A stretch of DNA of 64,000 nucleotides from Amycolatopsis sacchari. GTDB lineage: Bacteria; Actinomycetota; Actinomycetes; Mycobacteriales; Pseudonocardiaceae. The notes under the pieces were generated by a model. That model ran no database searches. It saw nothing but the letters and a program-made list of their open reading frames with translations, and was not told the origin of the DNA. The stretch covers positions 20,756 to 84,755 of the forward strand of contig NZ_FORP01000028.1 in the NCBI RefSeq assembly GCF_900114035.1. The letters run 5' to 3'. Position numbers and translations under genes: made by a program. Positions 8,392 through 17,295 of the stretch are shown piece by piece. Each line of letters starts with the position of its first letter. Position 1 is the stretch's first letter.

Positions 8392-8949
8392 GGCGGCGGA
8401 CAGCGCCCGCAGGTCGTCGAAGGCCTGCGACAGGTGCTCGTACACGCTCTGCGAGGGGTCGTCGATCCACGCCTGCAGCGCGTGGTGGAAGGCGGCCCAG
8501 CCGGTCTGCGCGGCCAGGTCGGCCAACCGGTCGGCGACGCCGCGCTGCCGCAACGCCTCCGCGCAGGCCTCGGTGAGCGAGGCGTTCTTGGCCAGCTCGC
8601 GTTCCCGCAGCGCGGGCGTCGCGGCGATGATCTCCAGCCGCGGTTCGGTGTACGGGCGGCTGGCTTCGAGGATCCGCGCGGCCTTCCGGAAGGCGTAGAA
8701 CAGCACGTCGAACGGCGGCAGGCCGCCGGGCGCTTCGGCCACCGACTGCGTCAGCTCGGCTCGCAGGTCGGCCTCGCCGTCGAAGAGCACCTCGCGCTTG
8801 TCGGGGAAGTGCCGGAAGAAGGTGCGCTCGTTGACGCCCGCCCTCGCGGCGATCTCCGCCGTGGTGGTGCCGTCGAACCCGCGTTCCCGGTACAGCTCCA
8901 GCGCGGCCTGCCGCAGCCGCTGCCGTGCTTCTGCTCCGCTTCTGGGCAC
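8380..8949 (-). CDS. TetR family transcriptional regulator
   Basis: A 189-residue regulator. The N-terminal helix-turn-helix (about residues 8-55) includes T-T-A-E-I-A-A-R-A-G-V-N-E-R-T and F-F-R-H-F-P-D-K; a C-terminal ligand domain has two Trp. It is divergent from the reductase-hydratase operon at 9063. The 113-bp gap holds three copies of one palindrome, so it very probably represses that operon and itself. The ligand is unknown. Confidence 0.92.
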   Translation of the reverse strand: MPRSGAEARQRLRQAALELYRERGFDGTTTAEIAARAGVNERTFFRHFPDKREVLFDGEADLRAELTQSVAEAPGGLPPFDVLFYAFRKAARILEASRPYTEPRLEIIAATPALRERELAKNASLTEACAEALRQRGVADRLADLAAQTGWAAFHHALQAWIDDPSQSVYEHLSQAFDDLRALSAASSG

Positions 8950-8971
8950 CTCCGCAGCTTACCCGCGTTGC

Positions 8972-9042
8972 GCCAGTGACTGGCCTCACGTTGCGCCAGT
9001 CACTGGCGCTACGCGTAGAGTCCGTTAGTGCCAGTCACTGGC
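8972..9042. promoter_or_regulatory. three TetR operators in a divergent promoter
   Basis: The 13-bp palindrome GCCAGT-N-ACTGGC occurs exactly at 8972-8984, 8995-9007 and 9030-9042. The middle copy extends to a 17-bp perfect palindrome (8993-9009). Centre-to-centre spacing is 23 and 35 bp. All lie between the tetR start (8949) and the ATG at 9063. Three identical sites in 71 bp point to strong cooperative repression of both genes. Confidence 0.85.
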
Positions 9043-9062
9043 GTTACAGGAAAGGCTCACCC

Positions 9063-10010
9063 ATGCACCTCTTCGTCACCGGCGGGACCGGCCAGACCGG
9101 GCCGGCCGTCGTCGCGGAACTCGTCGCGGCCGGGCACACCGTCACCGGCCTGGCCCGCTCGACCGCCGCCGCCGCGCGGCTGGAGTCACTCGGCGCGAAA
9201 GCACACCGCGGCTCCTTGGAAGACCTCGACAGCCTGCGGGCCGGCGCGGAAAACGCCGACGGCGTCCTGCACATGGCCTACGGCGGCGATTTCGCCGATC
9301 CGGACGACCTCATCCGTCGCGACCGCGCGGCGATCGAGGCGCTCGGGCAGGCTCTGGCCGGGACCGGCAAGCCACTCGTGAGCACCTCGGGCACGTTGGT
9401 CATGCGGCCGGGACGGGTCGCCACCGAGCAGGACGCGCCGGATCCCGGTTCGGTCGCCGCCTTCCGCATCGCGGGTGAGCGGGCGTGCCTGGACTTCGCC
9501 GAGCGGGGCGTCCGGGCGAGCGTCGTGCGGCTCGCGCCCACCGTGCACGGCCCGAGCGACCACGGGTTCGTCCCGGCCCTGATCGCGGCGGCGCGGCGAG
9601 CGGGCGTCTCGGCCTACCTCGGGGACGGCACCAACCGCTGGCCCGCGGTCCACCGCTTCGACGCGGCGCGTCTTTTCCGCCTGGCACTGGAGAAAGCGCC
9701 CGCCGGGAGCGTGTTGCACGGGGTCGCGGAAAGCGCTGTCACGGTCAGGAGCATTGCCGAGCGGATCGGGCGAGTGCTCGGCGTCCCCACCGTTTCACTG
9801 ACCCTCGATGAGGCCGCCAAACACCTCGGAAACCCTTTCCTCGCCAGGTTCTTCTCCCTCGACGTGCCCGTTTCGAGCGAGCACACCCGGGCGTTGCTGG
9901 GCTGGACGCCGGAGCACAAGGGGTTGCTGGAGGACCTGGAAACCGGCGACTACTTCACACCGGAAGCCAGCCGCCGCGCCGAGGAGATCTGGCTCGCCCA
10001 CAGCAACTGA
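9063..10010 (+). CDS. NAD-dependent epimerase/dehydratase family protein
   Basis: A 315-residue extended-SDR protein. The N-terminal Rossmann motif is T-G-G-T-G-Q-T-G. The usual Y-x-x-x-K is replaced by F-R-I-A-G-E-R, so it belongs to the atypical extended SDR group and may act as a reductase rather than an epimerase. ATG 9063 has AGGAAAGG 7 nt upstream. The frame is open further upstream, but that part covers the operators. It is the first gene of the TetR-controlled pair; the enoyl-CoA hydratase follows after 17 nt. Confidence 0.88.
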   Translation: MHLFVTGGTGQTGPAVVAELVAAGHTVTGLARSTAAAARLESLGAKAHRGSLEDLDSLRAGAENADGVLHMAYGGDFADPDDLIRRDRAAIEALGQALAGTGKPLVSTSGTLVMRPGRVATEQDAPDPGSVAAFRIAGERACLDFAERGVRASVVRLAPTVHGPSDHGFVPALIAAARRAGVSAYLGDGTNRWPAVHRFDAARLFRLALEKAPAGSVLHGVAESAVTVRSIAERIGRVLGVPTVSLTLDEAAKHLGNPFLARFFSLDVPVSSEHTRALLGWTPEHKGLLEDLETGDYFTPEASRRAEEIWLAHSN

Positions 10011-10027
10011 CGCACGAGAGGAAAGCC

Positions 10028-10870
10028 ATGCCCATCGAAGACCTGCGTCCCACCGTCGACTGGGACAAGTACCGGACGCTCACGCTGGAGCGGCGCGACA
10101 ACGGGGTCCTGCTCGTCACGATCGCCGCGCCCGAGGGACATCCCGCCCCCACGCTCACGCGCCGCCACACCGAGATCAGCTGCCTCTGGCGGGATTTCGC
10201 CGACGACCCCGCACTGCGGGTCGCGGTCATCACCGGCACCGGGGATCACTTCTGGACGGTGGAGGGCGACGAAGGCATCGACGAGATGCGCGAAAACCCC
10301 GGCCACTACGGCAATACCGTCAACCTCATCCGCGAGGGCCTGACGAACGTGCGCGGCATCGTCGACTGCGACAAGCCGATCGTCTCCGCCATCAACGGCG
10401 AGGCGATGGGTTCGGGGCTCGCGACGGCACTGCTGGCGGACATCAGCGTCGCGTCGACGGAGGCGCGCCTGATCGACGGGCACCTCTTGCAGGGCATCGT
10501 CGCGGGGGACCATTCGGTGCTGAGCTGGCCGCTGCTGTGCGGGCTCGCCAAGGCCAAGCTGTACCTGCTCGCCTCGGCGGACCTCACCGGCGAGGTGGCC
10601 GAGCGCATCGGCCTCGTGAGTCTCGCGGTCCCGCCCGGCGAGGTGCTCGGCACCGCACTGGGCATCGCGGACCGGATGGCGGCGGGGCCGCAGCACGCAC
10701 TGCGGTGGACCAAACGCTCGCTCAACCACTGGCTGCGCACCGCCGTCCCGGCCTTCGAGGCGTCGCTCGCCTTCGAGGCCTTGAGCTTCTTCGGGCCGGA
10801 CCTCGCCGAGGCGCTCACCGCTCAGGTCGAGCGACGGCAACCGCGGTTCGCCGAACCGGCGCACTGGTAA
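10028..10870 (+). CDS. enoyl-CoA hydratase/isomerase family protein
   Basis: A 280-residue crotonase-fold protein. The oxyanion-hole segment A-I-N-G-E-A-M-G-S-G-L-A and the family segment around H-F-W-T-V-E-G-D are visible. It follows the extended SDR after 17 nt with a GAGAGGAAAG ribosome site, and is probably induced together with it by loss of TetR. A fatty-acid or aromatic acyl-CoA substrate is likely but not determined. Its 3' end is 6 nt from the convergent marR. Confidence 0.88.
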   Translation: MPIEDLRPTVDWDKYRTLTLERRDNGVLLVTIAAPEGHPAPTLTRRHTEISCLWRDFADDPALRVAVITGTGDHFWTVEGDEGIDEMRENPGHYGNTVNLIREGLTNVRGIVDCDKPIVSAINGEAMGSGLATALLADISVASTEARLIDGHLLQGIVAGDHSVLSWPLLCGLAKAKLYLLASADLTGEVAERIGLVSLAVPPGEVLGTALGIADRMAAGPQHALRWTKRSLNHWLRTAVPAFEASLAFEALSFFGPDLAEALTAQVERRQPRFAEPAHW

Positions 10871-10876
10871 CCCGCC

Positions 10877-11314
10877 TCACTCCAACCCCTTGAGCGCGCG
10901 CAACAGCAACATCGTCAGCGCACGCTCGTCCTCCTCCACCGCCCCCAGCAGGGCCTCGTCCGCCGCGCGGATCGTCTCGCGGGCCTTTTCCAGCAGTTCG
11001 GCCCCGGTGGCCGTCACGTGCAGCTCCGCCGTCCGGCCGCGGCCCGGCTCGCTGCGTCGTTCGATCGCGCCCAGTGCCTCCAGCTGCGCGAGCGTCGACT
11101 GCATGCTCTGGACCGTGACGCCGGCGCGGCGGGCGAGGTCGCTGTAGGACAGGCCCGGTTGCCCGGCCAGGTGCCCGAGCGCCGAGAGGTGCCGCAGCGA
11201 CAGCCCGCTGCGCTTGAGGTCGGCGTCGATGCGGTCCCGCAGCCGCCGTCCGAGCAGGACGAGCAGCATCGCGGGGCTCGACGCGGGTGGTTGCGGCGCG
11301 GTCACGTCCCGCAT
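10877..11314 (-). CDS. MarR family transcriptional regulator
   Basis: A 145-residue winged-helix regulator with L-S-Y-S-D-L-A-R-R-A-G-V-T-V-Q-S-M as recognition region and wing E-P-G-R-G-R-T. Start taken at ATG 11314; a GTG at 11305 with GAGG 9 nt upstream is an alternative. It is divergent from a small membrane-protein pair, and the gap holds an inverted repeat suited to a MarR dimer. It probably controls the membrane genes and itself. Confidence 0.88.
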   Translation of the reverse strand: MRDVTAPQPPASSPAMLLVLLGRRLRDRIDADLKRSGLSLRHLSALGHLAGQPGLSYSDLARRAGVTVQSMQSTLAQLEALGAIERRSEPGRGRTAELHVTATGAELLEKARETIRAADEALLGAVEEDERALTMLLLRALKGLE

Positions 11315-11330
11315 CCTCGCAGAGGACCCG

Positions 11331-11372
11331 GTTTCAGGCTCCCTCAAACTTCGGTTACAGTCAGGCTGAAAC
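11331..11372. promoter_or_regulatory. inverted repeat, candidate MarR operator
   Basis: GTTTCAG at 11331-11337 and its inverted copy CTGAAAC at 11366-11372 lie between marR and the divergent gene at 11388. The arms are 28 bp apart, so they may be half-sites of two overlapping operators rather than one. The segment is AT-richer than its surroundings. Confidence 0.45.
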
Positions 11373-11387
11373 TCGAAGGAGGAGCCC

Positions 11388-11819
11388 GTGAACAAGGTCC
11401 TGCTCTCCATCCACGTCCTCGCGGCGATCGTGTTGATCGGCCCGGTCACCGTCGCCGCGAGCCTGTTCCCGCGTTACGTGCGGGCGAAGGAACCCGGCGT
11501 GCTGCGGGCGTTGCACCGGATCAGCAGCGGGTACGCGGTCGCGGGCCTCGCGGTGCCGGTGTTCGGGATCGCGCTGGGCGCGCAGATGGGCGTCCTCGGC
11601 GACGCGTGGCTCGTGATCTCGATGGCGCTGACCGCGATCGCCGCCCTGCTGCTCGCCCTCGTGATCGTGCCCGCGCAACGGCGGACGCTCGCCGCGGTGG
11701 AACGGGACGAGCAGCCCGGCGGACCCAACCTCGGGATGATCACCGGCATCTTCGGCCTGCTGTGGGCGGTCGTGGTGGTGCTGATGATCGTGCGGCCCGG
11801 CTCCACGACGGGGGTGTGA
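11388..11819 (+). CDS. DUF2269-like integral membrane protein
   Basis: A 143-residue protein with four predicted membrane helices, starting MNKVLLSIHVLAAIVLIGPV. The H-V and G-P-V-T pattern in helix 1 is typical of DUF2269-like actinobacterial proteins. GTG 11388 has GGAGGAG 4-5 nt upstream. It is coupled to the next gene by a GTGA overlap and divergent from marR, which probably controls it. Function unknown. Confidence 0.8.
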   Translation: MNKVLLSIHVLAAIVLIGPVTVAASLFPRYVRAKEPGVLRALHRISSGYAVAGLAVPVFGIALGAQMGVLGDAWLVISMALTAIAALLLALVIVPAQRRTLAAVERDEQPGGPNLGMITGIFGLLWAVVVVLMIVRPGSTTGV

Positions 11820-12076
11820 GCGTGCGAACCGTCGCCCTCGTCGAAGCGCTGAGCCTGCTCGTCCTCCTCGGCAACCTCGCCACCGTCCACGTGCCGCAGG
11901 TCGCCGCCATCGTCGGCCCCCTGCACGGCACCGCCTACCTCGCCGGGATCGCACTCGCCTGCGCGCGTTCGCACGACGTCCGGACGCGGCTGCTCAGCCT
12001 GATCCCCGCCGTCGGCGCGTTCCTCGCCTCGCGTGCGATCACGACTGCCGAGCGAGAGCAGCGGGCGCGCGCCTGA
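11816..12076 (+). CDS. DUF3817-like small membrane protein
   Basis: An 86-residue protein with three hydrophobic segments: V-A-L-V-E-A-L-S at the start, then P-L-H-G-T-A-Y-L-A-G, then a last helix. This fits the DUF3817 pattern. GTG 11816 overlaps the previous stop (GTGA); GTG 11822 is an alternative. The 3' end overlaps the convergent antiporter by 38 bp. Function unknown. Confidence 0.75.
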   Translation: MSVRTVALVEALSLLVLLGNLATVHVPQVAAIVGPLHGTAYLAGIALACARSHDVRTRLLSLIPAVGAFLASRAITTAEREQRARA

Positions 12077-13289
12077 GCTCGCGGCGGTCCCACAGGCTCA
12101 GCATCGGCGTCGCCATCACGGTGGTCACGATCGCCACCAGCACGAGCACGCTGAACAGCTCACGCGTGACGATCCCCGCCGCCAGCCCGACGTTGATCGC
12201 GATGAGCTGCATCAGACCACGGGCGTTCATCAGCGTGCCGACCCGCAGCGCGATCGCGTTCGGCTCCCCCGCGACGCGCGCGGCCGCCCAGCAGGCGCCG
12301 AACTTGCCCGCGATCGCGACCACGATCGCCGCCACCGCGAACACGAGCACGGACGGCTGGACCAGCAGGCCGAAGTCGGTGTTGAGGCCCGAGTACGTGA
12401 AGAACAACGGCAGGAACACGGTGGCGACGGGCGTGAGCTTGTCGACGGCCCGGTCCACGGCCTCCGACCGCGGGAACACCACGCCGAGGCTGAACGCCCC
12501 GAACACCGCGTACAGCCCGATCTTGTCGGTGTACCAGGCGGCGAGGAACAACACGACGACGACCGCGAGCAGCAGGTGCTCGGGCGCGAGCCTGCCGGTC
12601 ACCGGCACGACGCGTCCCCGCACCCTCGCCACGACGGCCAACAGCGCCAGCAGCACGAACGTGCCGCCCACGGCGAGCGAAACCGGGCCCGCGCTGCCCG
12701 CGGCGATGCTCAGCACGGCGGCCAGGAGGAGCCACGCGACCGCGTCGTCGAGCGCGCCGCACGCCAGCGCGATCGAGCCGAAGCGGGTGCCGGTGAGCCC
12801 GCGTTCGAGGATGATCCGTGCCAGCATGGGAAAAGCCGTGATCGCGAGCGTCACGCCGACGAACGCGATCGACACGAACAGCGGCACCCCGGGCGGGAAG
12901 ATGTTCACCCTGCCGACGGCCAGCCACGTCAGCAGCCCGCCCAGGACCAGCGGCGCGACCATCCCCGCCGTGGAGATCAGGCTCGCCGGTCCCGCGACGC
13001 GGCGCACCTGCTCGGTGCGGAACTCGTAGCCCGACTTGAACATGAACACGACGAGCCCGATCTGGCCGACGACGTACAGCACGGGCCGGAGTTGTTGCGG
13101 GAACACGAAGTTCTCGACCCCGGGTGCCAGCAGGCCCAGCACGGACGGGCCGAGCACGACCCCGGCGACCATCTCGCCCACCACCGGTGGCTGGCCCGCG
13201 GCCCGCAGCACCCAGCCGACGAGCCGGCACACGAGGAGGATCACGATCAGCGCGAGGAAGAACGTGGGGGCGAGTTCGGTGGCGGACAT
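12039..13289 (-). CDS. cation/proton antiporter (CPA2/KefB-like)
   Basis: A 416-residue protein with about 12 membrane helices and no RCK/TrkA domain. Family features are P-P-V-V-G-E-M near residue 35, G-Y-E-F-R, and the paired acidic residues in G-A-L-D-D-A-V-A-W (about 188-196) that carry the transported ion. ATG 13289 is used; the frame continues upstream only into the P450 region. It lies 10 bp after the P450 gene on the same strand and is probably the last gene of that operon, perhaps giving ion or product tolerance. Confidence 0.9.
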   Translation of the reverse strand: MSATELAPTFFLALIVILLVCRLVGWVLRAAGQPPVVGEMVAGVVLGPSVLGLLAPGVENFVFPQQLRPVLYVVGQIGLVVFMFKSGYEFRTEQVRRVAGPASLISTAGMVAPLVLGGLLTWLAVGRVNIFPPGVPLFVSIAFVGVTLAITAFPMLARIILERGLTGTRFGSIALACGALDDAVAWLLLAAVLSIAAGSAGPVSLAVGGTFVLLALLAVVARVRGRVVPVTGRLAPEHLLLAVVVVLFLAAWYTDKIGLYAVFGAFSLGVVFPRSEAVDRAVDKLTPVATVFLPLFFTYSGLNTDFGLLVQPSVLVFAVAAIVVAIAGKFGACWAAARVAGEPNAIALRVGTLMNARGLMQLIAINVGLAAGIVTRELFSVLVLVAIVTTVMATPMLSLWDRRELRRAPAALARQS

Positions 13290-13299
13290 GGTTTTCCCC

Positions 13300-14598
13300 T
13301 CAGTGCACCGGACATCTGGACGGGGCTGGGTCTGCGAAGTAGCGGCCGGCGAGCCGCCGGTGCCGCGCGTCGAGCACCATGAAGGTGCCGAGGCCGAGCT
13401 GCAGGAAGCTGCGACCCACGTCCTCCCACCGGTCCCGCACGCGCAGGAAGGTCCGGATCGCCCGCAGCCGCGCCGGGGAAACGCTTTCTCCGCGTGGGAC
13501 CAGCAGGCACGGGCCGCGGCTGGGCAGTGAGCGGGTGTGGGTGACGGTGGAGTCGAGGGTGAAGCGCCGCAACACTTCCCGCACCGCAGCACGCATCGCG
13601 AGCGGAGCCAGCCGCCACGCGGGGCACGGGCGGTTGGCGGCGATGCCGTACGGGATGTGGTGGGCTTCCTTGGCGGAAAGCGCTTCCCACCGGTCCGGGT
13701 CGAACCGCCCGGGATCTTCGTAACCGGTGGCGTGGTAGGCGGGATAACTGAAGCACAGCACCGACCCCGCGGGGAGCGTCGTGTCCTCGTCGAGGGTGAT
13801 CTCGTCCTTGGTGATCCGGTGCGCGATGCCGAACAGCGGGTACAGCCGCATGGTCTCGTCGAGCACGTGCCCCAGGTAACGATCGTCCGCAGTGGACGCT
13901 CGCTCCTGTATTTCCCGGTGCTGGGCAAGGGCGAGCAGCACGTGTGCCATGCCCTCGGACAGTTGCACGACGGCGGTGTTGAAGAAGGTGCCCTGCAGGT
14001 AGTGCACCTGTTCCCGCGGGCTGAGTGACGCGGGCAGCTCGTGCGGCACATCCCCCAGCCGTCGTGCCAGGTACCGAGTCAGGCGCTCGCGACGCTTCAT
14101 GTGCCGCAGGCCGGTGCACTTCAGGGCCGTCACGACGTCGTTCGCGTGCCCCACGATCAGCTCGCGCGCCTCGCGCGGGCAGGGCTCGCCGAACACCAGC
14201 TCGTAGCAGAACTCCGCCCACACCGGCATCATCAGGTCGCGCAGCCGCACGAGCCCGCCGGGGAAGCCGTCCAGCACCGCGGCCGTGCACCGCGTGACCG
14301 CCTCCGTGATCCGGTCGCTCGGGCCGGACAGGATGCGCAGGGTCGTCCTGGCCACCTCGTCGTAGCGCGGCCCGTCCTCCAGGTGTTCCTGGTGCACCTC
14401 GGGGCCCGGGGAAAGCCAGTACCAGAACAGGTCCGACAACCCGGCGCCCTCGCTGCGGCCGCGGGCCGCCGGGTGGGAGTAGATCTCCCGGAACCGTTCG
14501 GGCCCGAACCGCTCGTTGGGGAAGGTGATCGCGTTGTCCCCGTTGACGAGTTCGAAAACCTTGCCACGCAGGGAAACCACGCGTTCGGCGAGCGTCAC
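13300..14598 (-). CDS. atypical cytochrome P450
   Basis: About 432 residues. The K-helix E-T-M-R motif (in L-D-E-T-M-R-L-Y-P) and the P450 C-terminal topology are present. The heme loop reads P-Y-G-I-A-A-N-R-P-C-P-A-W: the Cys ligand and the Arg at -2 are kept, but the usual Gly at -4 and +2 are Ala and the Phe at -7 is Gly. The I-helix (G-T-F-F-N-T-A-V-V) lacks the acidic-Thr pair used for oxygen activation. It may therefore use peroxide or catalyse an unusual reaction. GTG 14598 overlaps the oxidase stop (GTGA). No ferredoxin gene is visible nearby. Confidence 0.88.
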   Translation of the reverse strand: MTLAERVVSLRGKVFELVNGDNAITFPNERFGPERFREIYSHPAARGRSEGAGLSDLFWYWLSPGPEVHQEHLEDGPRYDEVARTTLRILSGPSDRITEAVTRCTAAVLDGFPGGLVRLRDLMMPVWAEFCYELVFGEPCPREARELIVGHANDVVTALKCTGLRHMKRRERLTRYLARRLGDVPHELPASLSPREQVHYLQGTFFNTAVVQLSEGMAHVLLALAQHREIQERASTADDRYLGHVLDETMRLYPLFGIAHRITKDEITLDEDTTLPAGSVLCFSYPAYHATGYEDPGRFDPDRWEALSAKEAHHIPYGIAANRPCPAWRLAPLAMRAAVREVLRRFTLDSTVTHTRSLPSRGPCLLVPRGESVSPARLRAIRTFLRVRDRWEDVGRSFLQLGLGTFMVLDARHRRLAGRYFADPAPSRCPVH

Positions 14599-15665
14599 CA
14601 CTTGCCCCCTTCCGGTCCGCGCACGGTGACCAGATCACGCGTCAGGTCCGCGAGCCGGCGTCCGCCGCACAACGCCAGCGCGTCGTCGAACTCCTCCCGC
14701 AGCAGCTCCAGCACCTGCCGCACCCCGGACTCCCCCGCCGCGGCCAGCCCCCACAACACGGGTCTCCCGATGCCCACCGCGGTCGCGCCGAGCGCGAGCG
14801 CGATCGCGACGTCGGTGCCCCGCCGGACGCCGCCGTCGAGCAACACGGGCACCCGCCCGCCGACGACTTCGACGATCCGGGGCAGCACGTCGACCGGCGC
14901 GGGTGCGGCGTCGAGCTGGCGGCCGCCGTGGTTGGACACGAGGATCCCGTCCATCCCGTGCTCGACGGCGAGGTGCGCGTCCTCGGGGTGCAGCACGCCC
15001 TTGAGCAGCACCGGCAACGACGTCGACTCCCGCAGCCGGTCGAGGTCCGCCCACGACAGGGCCGGCGACATCTCGATGTTCCGCGGACCGCCGGGCAGGT
15101 CACGCATGTTCTCCGCGAACAGCCCGTCGGGCAGGTCGGTGAACCCGTGCCGCCGGTCGCGTTCGTGCCGCCCGAACACGGGCGAGTCGACCGTGACGAC
15201 CAGCGCCGAGCAGCCCGCGTCCGCCGCCCGGCGCACGAGGAGGTCGGTCACCTCGCGGTCGGTCTGCAGGTAGAGCTGGAACCACAGCGTCGCGCCGGGA
15301 TCGACCTCGCGGGCCGCGGCGGCCATGTCCCCGATCGCCACCGTGGCGGCCATGCTCGCGATCAACACAGTGCCCGCCGCGGCGACCGCGCGTGCCGTCG
15401 CCAGCTCGCCGTCCGGGTGGGCAAGCCGGTGAAATGCCGTAGGAGACACGAAAACCGGCATCGACGCCTCGGCGCCCGGCAGCCGCACCGCGAGGTCCCG
15501 CGTCGCACTGCCCGGCAGGATCCGCGGCAGCAGCGCCAGGCGCCGGAACGACCGCTCGTTGTCGGCGAGCGCGACCTCGTCGCCCGCGCCACCCGCGAAG
15601 TAGTCGTAGTGCTCGGGCGCGAGGCGTTGCCGTGCCACGTCGTGCAGCTCGGCGAGGCTCGTCAC
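14595..15665 (-). CDS. FMN-dependent alpha-hydroxy-acid oxidase/dehydrogenase
   Basis: A 356-residue TIM-barrel flavoprotein of the lactate / glycolate / mandelate oxidase family. Visible are H-Y-D-Y-F-A-G-G-A-G-D-E near the start, the active-site block V-S-N-H-G-G-R-Q-L-D with the catalytic His, and the FMN-phosphate site D-G-G-V-R-R-G-T-D. It oxidises a 2-hydroxy acid to a 2-oxo acid. GTG 15665 overlaps the stop of the flavoprotein gene by 4 bp, and its own stop overlaps the P450 start, so the three are tightly coupled. The substrate is unknown; 4-hydroxymandelate-type oxidases are relatives. Confidence 0.9.
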   Translation of the reverse strand: MTSLAELHDVARQRLAPEHYDYFAGGAGDEVALADNERSFRRLALLPRILPGSATRDLAVRLPGAEASMPVFVSPTAFHRLAHPDGELATARAVAAAGTVLIASMAATVAIGDMAAAAREVDPGATLWFQLYLQTDREVTDLLVRRAADAGCSALVVTVDSPVFGRHERDRRHGFTDLPDGLFAENMRDLPGGPRNIEMSPALSWADLDRLRESTSLPVLLKGVLHPEDAHLAVEHGMDGILVSNHGGRQLDAAPAPVDVLPRIVEVVGGRVPVLLDGGVRRGTDVAIALALGATAVGIGRPVLWGLAAAGESGVRQVLELLREEFDDALALCGGRRLADLTRDLVTVRGPEGGKW

Positions 15666-17236
15666 GCCAGGCTCACCGGCTGCTGGGCACGCAGGTACTC
15701 CCGCAGCGGAGCGCGGTGCACCCGCTCGCTGTCCCACTCGTTTTCGAGGTTCTCGGTGACGTGGTGCTCGTCGAGCAGCTGCCCCGCCCGGTACCGGCGG
15801 ACCACCGGGTGCAGGTACCGCCCGTCGAGACCGCTGGTGTCCTCCTGCGACACGCGGCCCGCGGAGACGTCGAACGGGTTGACCTTGTCGTGGTCGGCGC
15901 CGTATTCGAGGGTGACCGTGAGGTAGGTGTCGACGTCGCCGAATTCGCCGCGTGTGACGGCGTCGTGCAGGTAGTCGACCGGCATCTCCTCGGCGTAGCG
16001 CACGGAGCCATCGGCGGCGAAGAACACGGCGTCACCGAGGAAACCGAACATCTGCCACAGCGCCGAGGTGCGGTTGACGCGTTCGATGATCGCGCCGGTG
16101 ACCGCTTCCGGCGTGCCGTCCAGCTCGCGGGCGGGCCACGGCACGCCGTGGTGGCGGTGTTCGAGGATCCGGTGCAGCGCCCGCACCGCGTACCGGAAGC
16201 CGTGGATGAACCCGCTGGTGGACTTCTTGAAGTCGCGGACCTGCGTGATCGTCCCGGCGAAGTAGAGGCTGGGCACGTTCACCGACTCCCACGCCGCGGT
16301 CTGCGCCGGGAACCGGTCCTTGATCGCCAGCTCCGGGCGGCACTCCGGGGCGAAGATCGAGGCGTCGAACCGGAAGCCGGTGGCGAGGATGACGCGGTCG
16401 TAGCGGATTTCCTTGATCACCTCGTTCACCCGCTCGAACGCGACCCGCACGAGGTAGCCGTCGCCGTCGCGCCGGATGCTCAGCACCCGCCCGTCCAGCA
16501 GCGCGTTCTGTGACTTGAGCTGGTAGGTGTCGAGGAAGTTGTTGTTGACCGCCCGCAGGTGGCCGACGAAGTGCGTCTGCCACGCCAGGCGCAGCGAGCC
16601 GGACCCGGCGACGTGGATGACGGCCGCCGTCTCGATCAGGTTGTCGGCGGTCTCGAACGCGGAGTTGCCACGCCCGATGATCAGCACCTTCTGGTTCGTG
16701 TACCCGGCGGGATCGACCGGCATGTCGACGTACCGCTCGGCCAGTTCCGCGCCCTCGATGTCCGGGATGTACGGCTTGGTCACCCCGGTCGCGACGATCA
16801 CCCGTTTCGCCCGGTAAGTGCCGCCGTCCTGGTCCGTGGCCACGAAGTCGTCCGGCTTGGTGATCTCGACGATGCGGGTGCCGAAGCGGATCACGAGGCC
16901 GTGCCGGACGGCGAAGTCGCCGAGGTAACGCACCATGTCCTCGGCCGGCGGGAAGTACCGCGGCGTGTACCGGGTGAACAGCGGATCGTTTTCCTCGGTG
17001 AGGAGGGAATTCCAGTCGACCCGCAGGTTCAGCTCCGGATCGGTCCACCCGGTGTGCACCTTGTTGCTGGAGATCAGCTGGCGGTGCCGCGGAAAAGCGG
17101 TGAAGAAAGTTCCGGGCGATTCGCCCGATTCCACGATGAGGTACCGGTGGCCCGAACGGCCGAGGAAATAGCCCATCTGGAGGCCCGCGGGACCGGCCCC
17201 GATCACGAGGTAGTCGAGAGTTTCCTCTGCAGACAA
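15662..17236 (-). CDS. FAD/NAD(P)-dependent flavoprotein monooxygenase
   Basis: A 524-residue two-dinucleotide-domain flavoprotein. The FAD motif is G-A-G-P-A-G-L-Q near residue 13, the NADPH motif G-R-G-N-S-A-F-E near 190, and A-T-G-F-R-F lies near 310. It is longer than bacterial FMOs because of a C-terminal 150-residue extension, as in FOXRED2-like proteins. First gene of a minus-strand operon with the hydroxyacid oxidase, P450 and antiporter. It probably N- or C-oxygenates a small substrate using NADPH. Confidence 0.88.
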   Translation of the reverse strand: MSAEETLDYLVIGAGPAGLQMGYFLGRSGHRYLIVESGESPGTFFTAFPRHRQLISSNKVHTGWTDPELNLRVDWNSLLTEENDPLFTRYTPRYFPPAEDMVRYLGDFAVRHGLVIRFGTRIVEITKPDDFVATDQDGGTYRAKRVIVATGVTKPYIPDIEGAELAERYVDMPVDPAGYTNQKVLIIGRGNSAFETADNLIETAAVIHVAGSGSLRLAWQTHFVGHLRAVNNNFLDTYQLKSQNALLDGRVLSIRRDGDGYLVRVAFERVNEVIKEIRYDRVILATGFRFDASIFAPECRPELAIKDRFPAQTAAWESVNVPSLYFAGTITQVRDFKKSTSGFIHGFRYAVRALHRILEHRHHGVPWPARELDGTPEAVTGAIIERVNRTSALWQMFGFLGDAVFFAADGSVRYAEEMPVDYLHDAVTRGEFGDVDTYLTVTLEYGADHDKVNPFDVSAGRVSQEDTSGLDGRYLHPVVRRYRAGQLLDEHHVTENLENEWDSERVHRAPLREYLRAQQPVSLA

Positions 17237-17295
17237 CGAAAATCTCCTCCCAGTGCGCGCAGCCCCAGCTAGTTGAAGCTTGAACCAATGATCAC

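Noticed and set aside
8925..9062. Upstream extension of the extended-SDR reading frame
   Set aside because: It would translate the operator region; ATG 9063 has a good ribosome site and is followed by the Rossmann motif.
12160..14051. Fusion of antiporter and P450 into one 670-residue protein
   Set aside because: The upstream part is read in the wrong frame of the P450 gene; ATG 13289 begins a normal antiporter.
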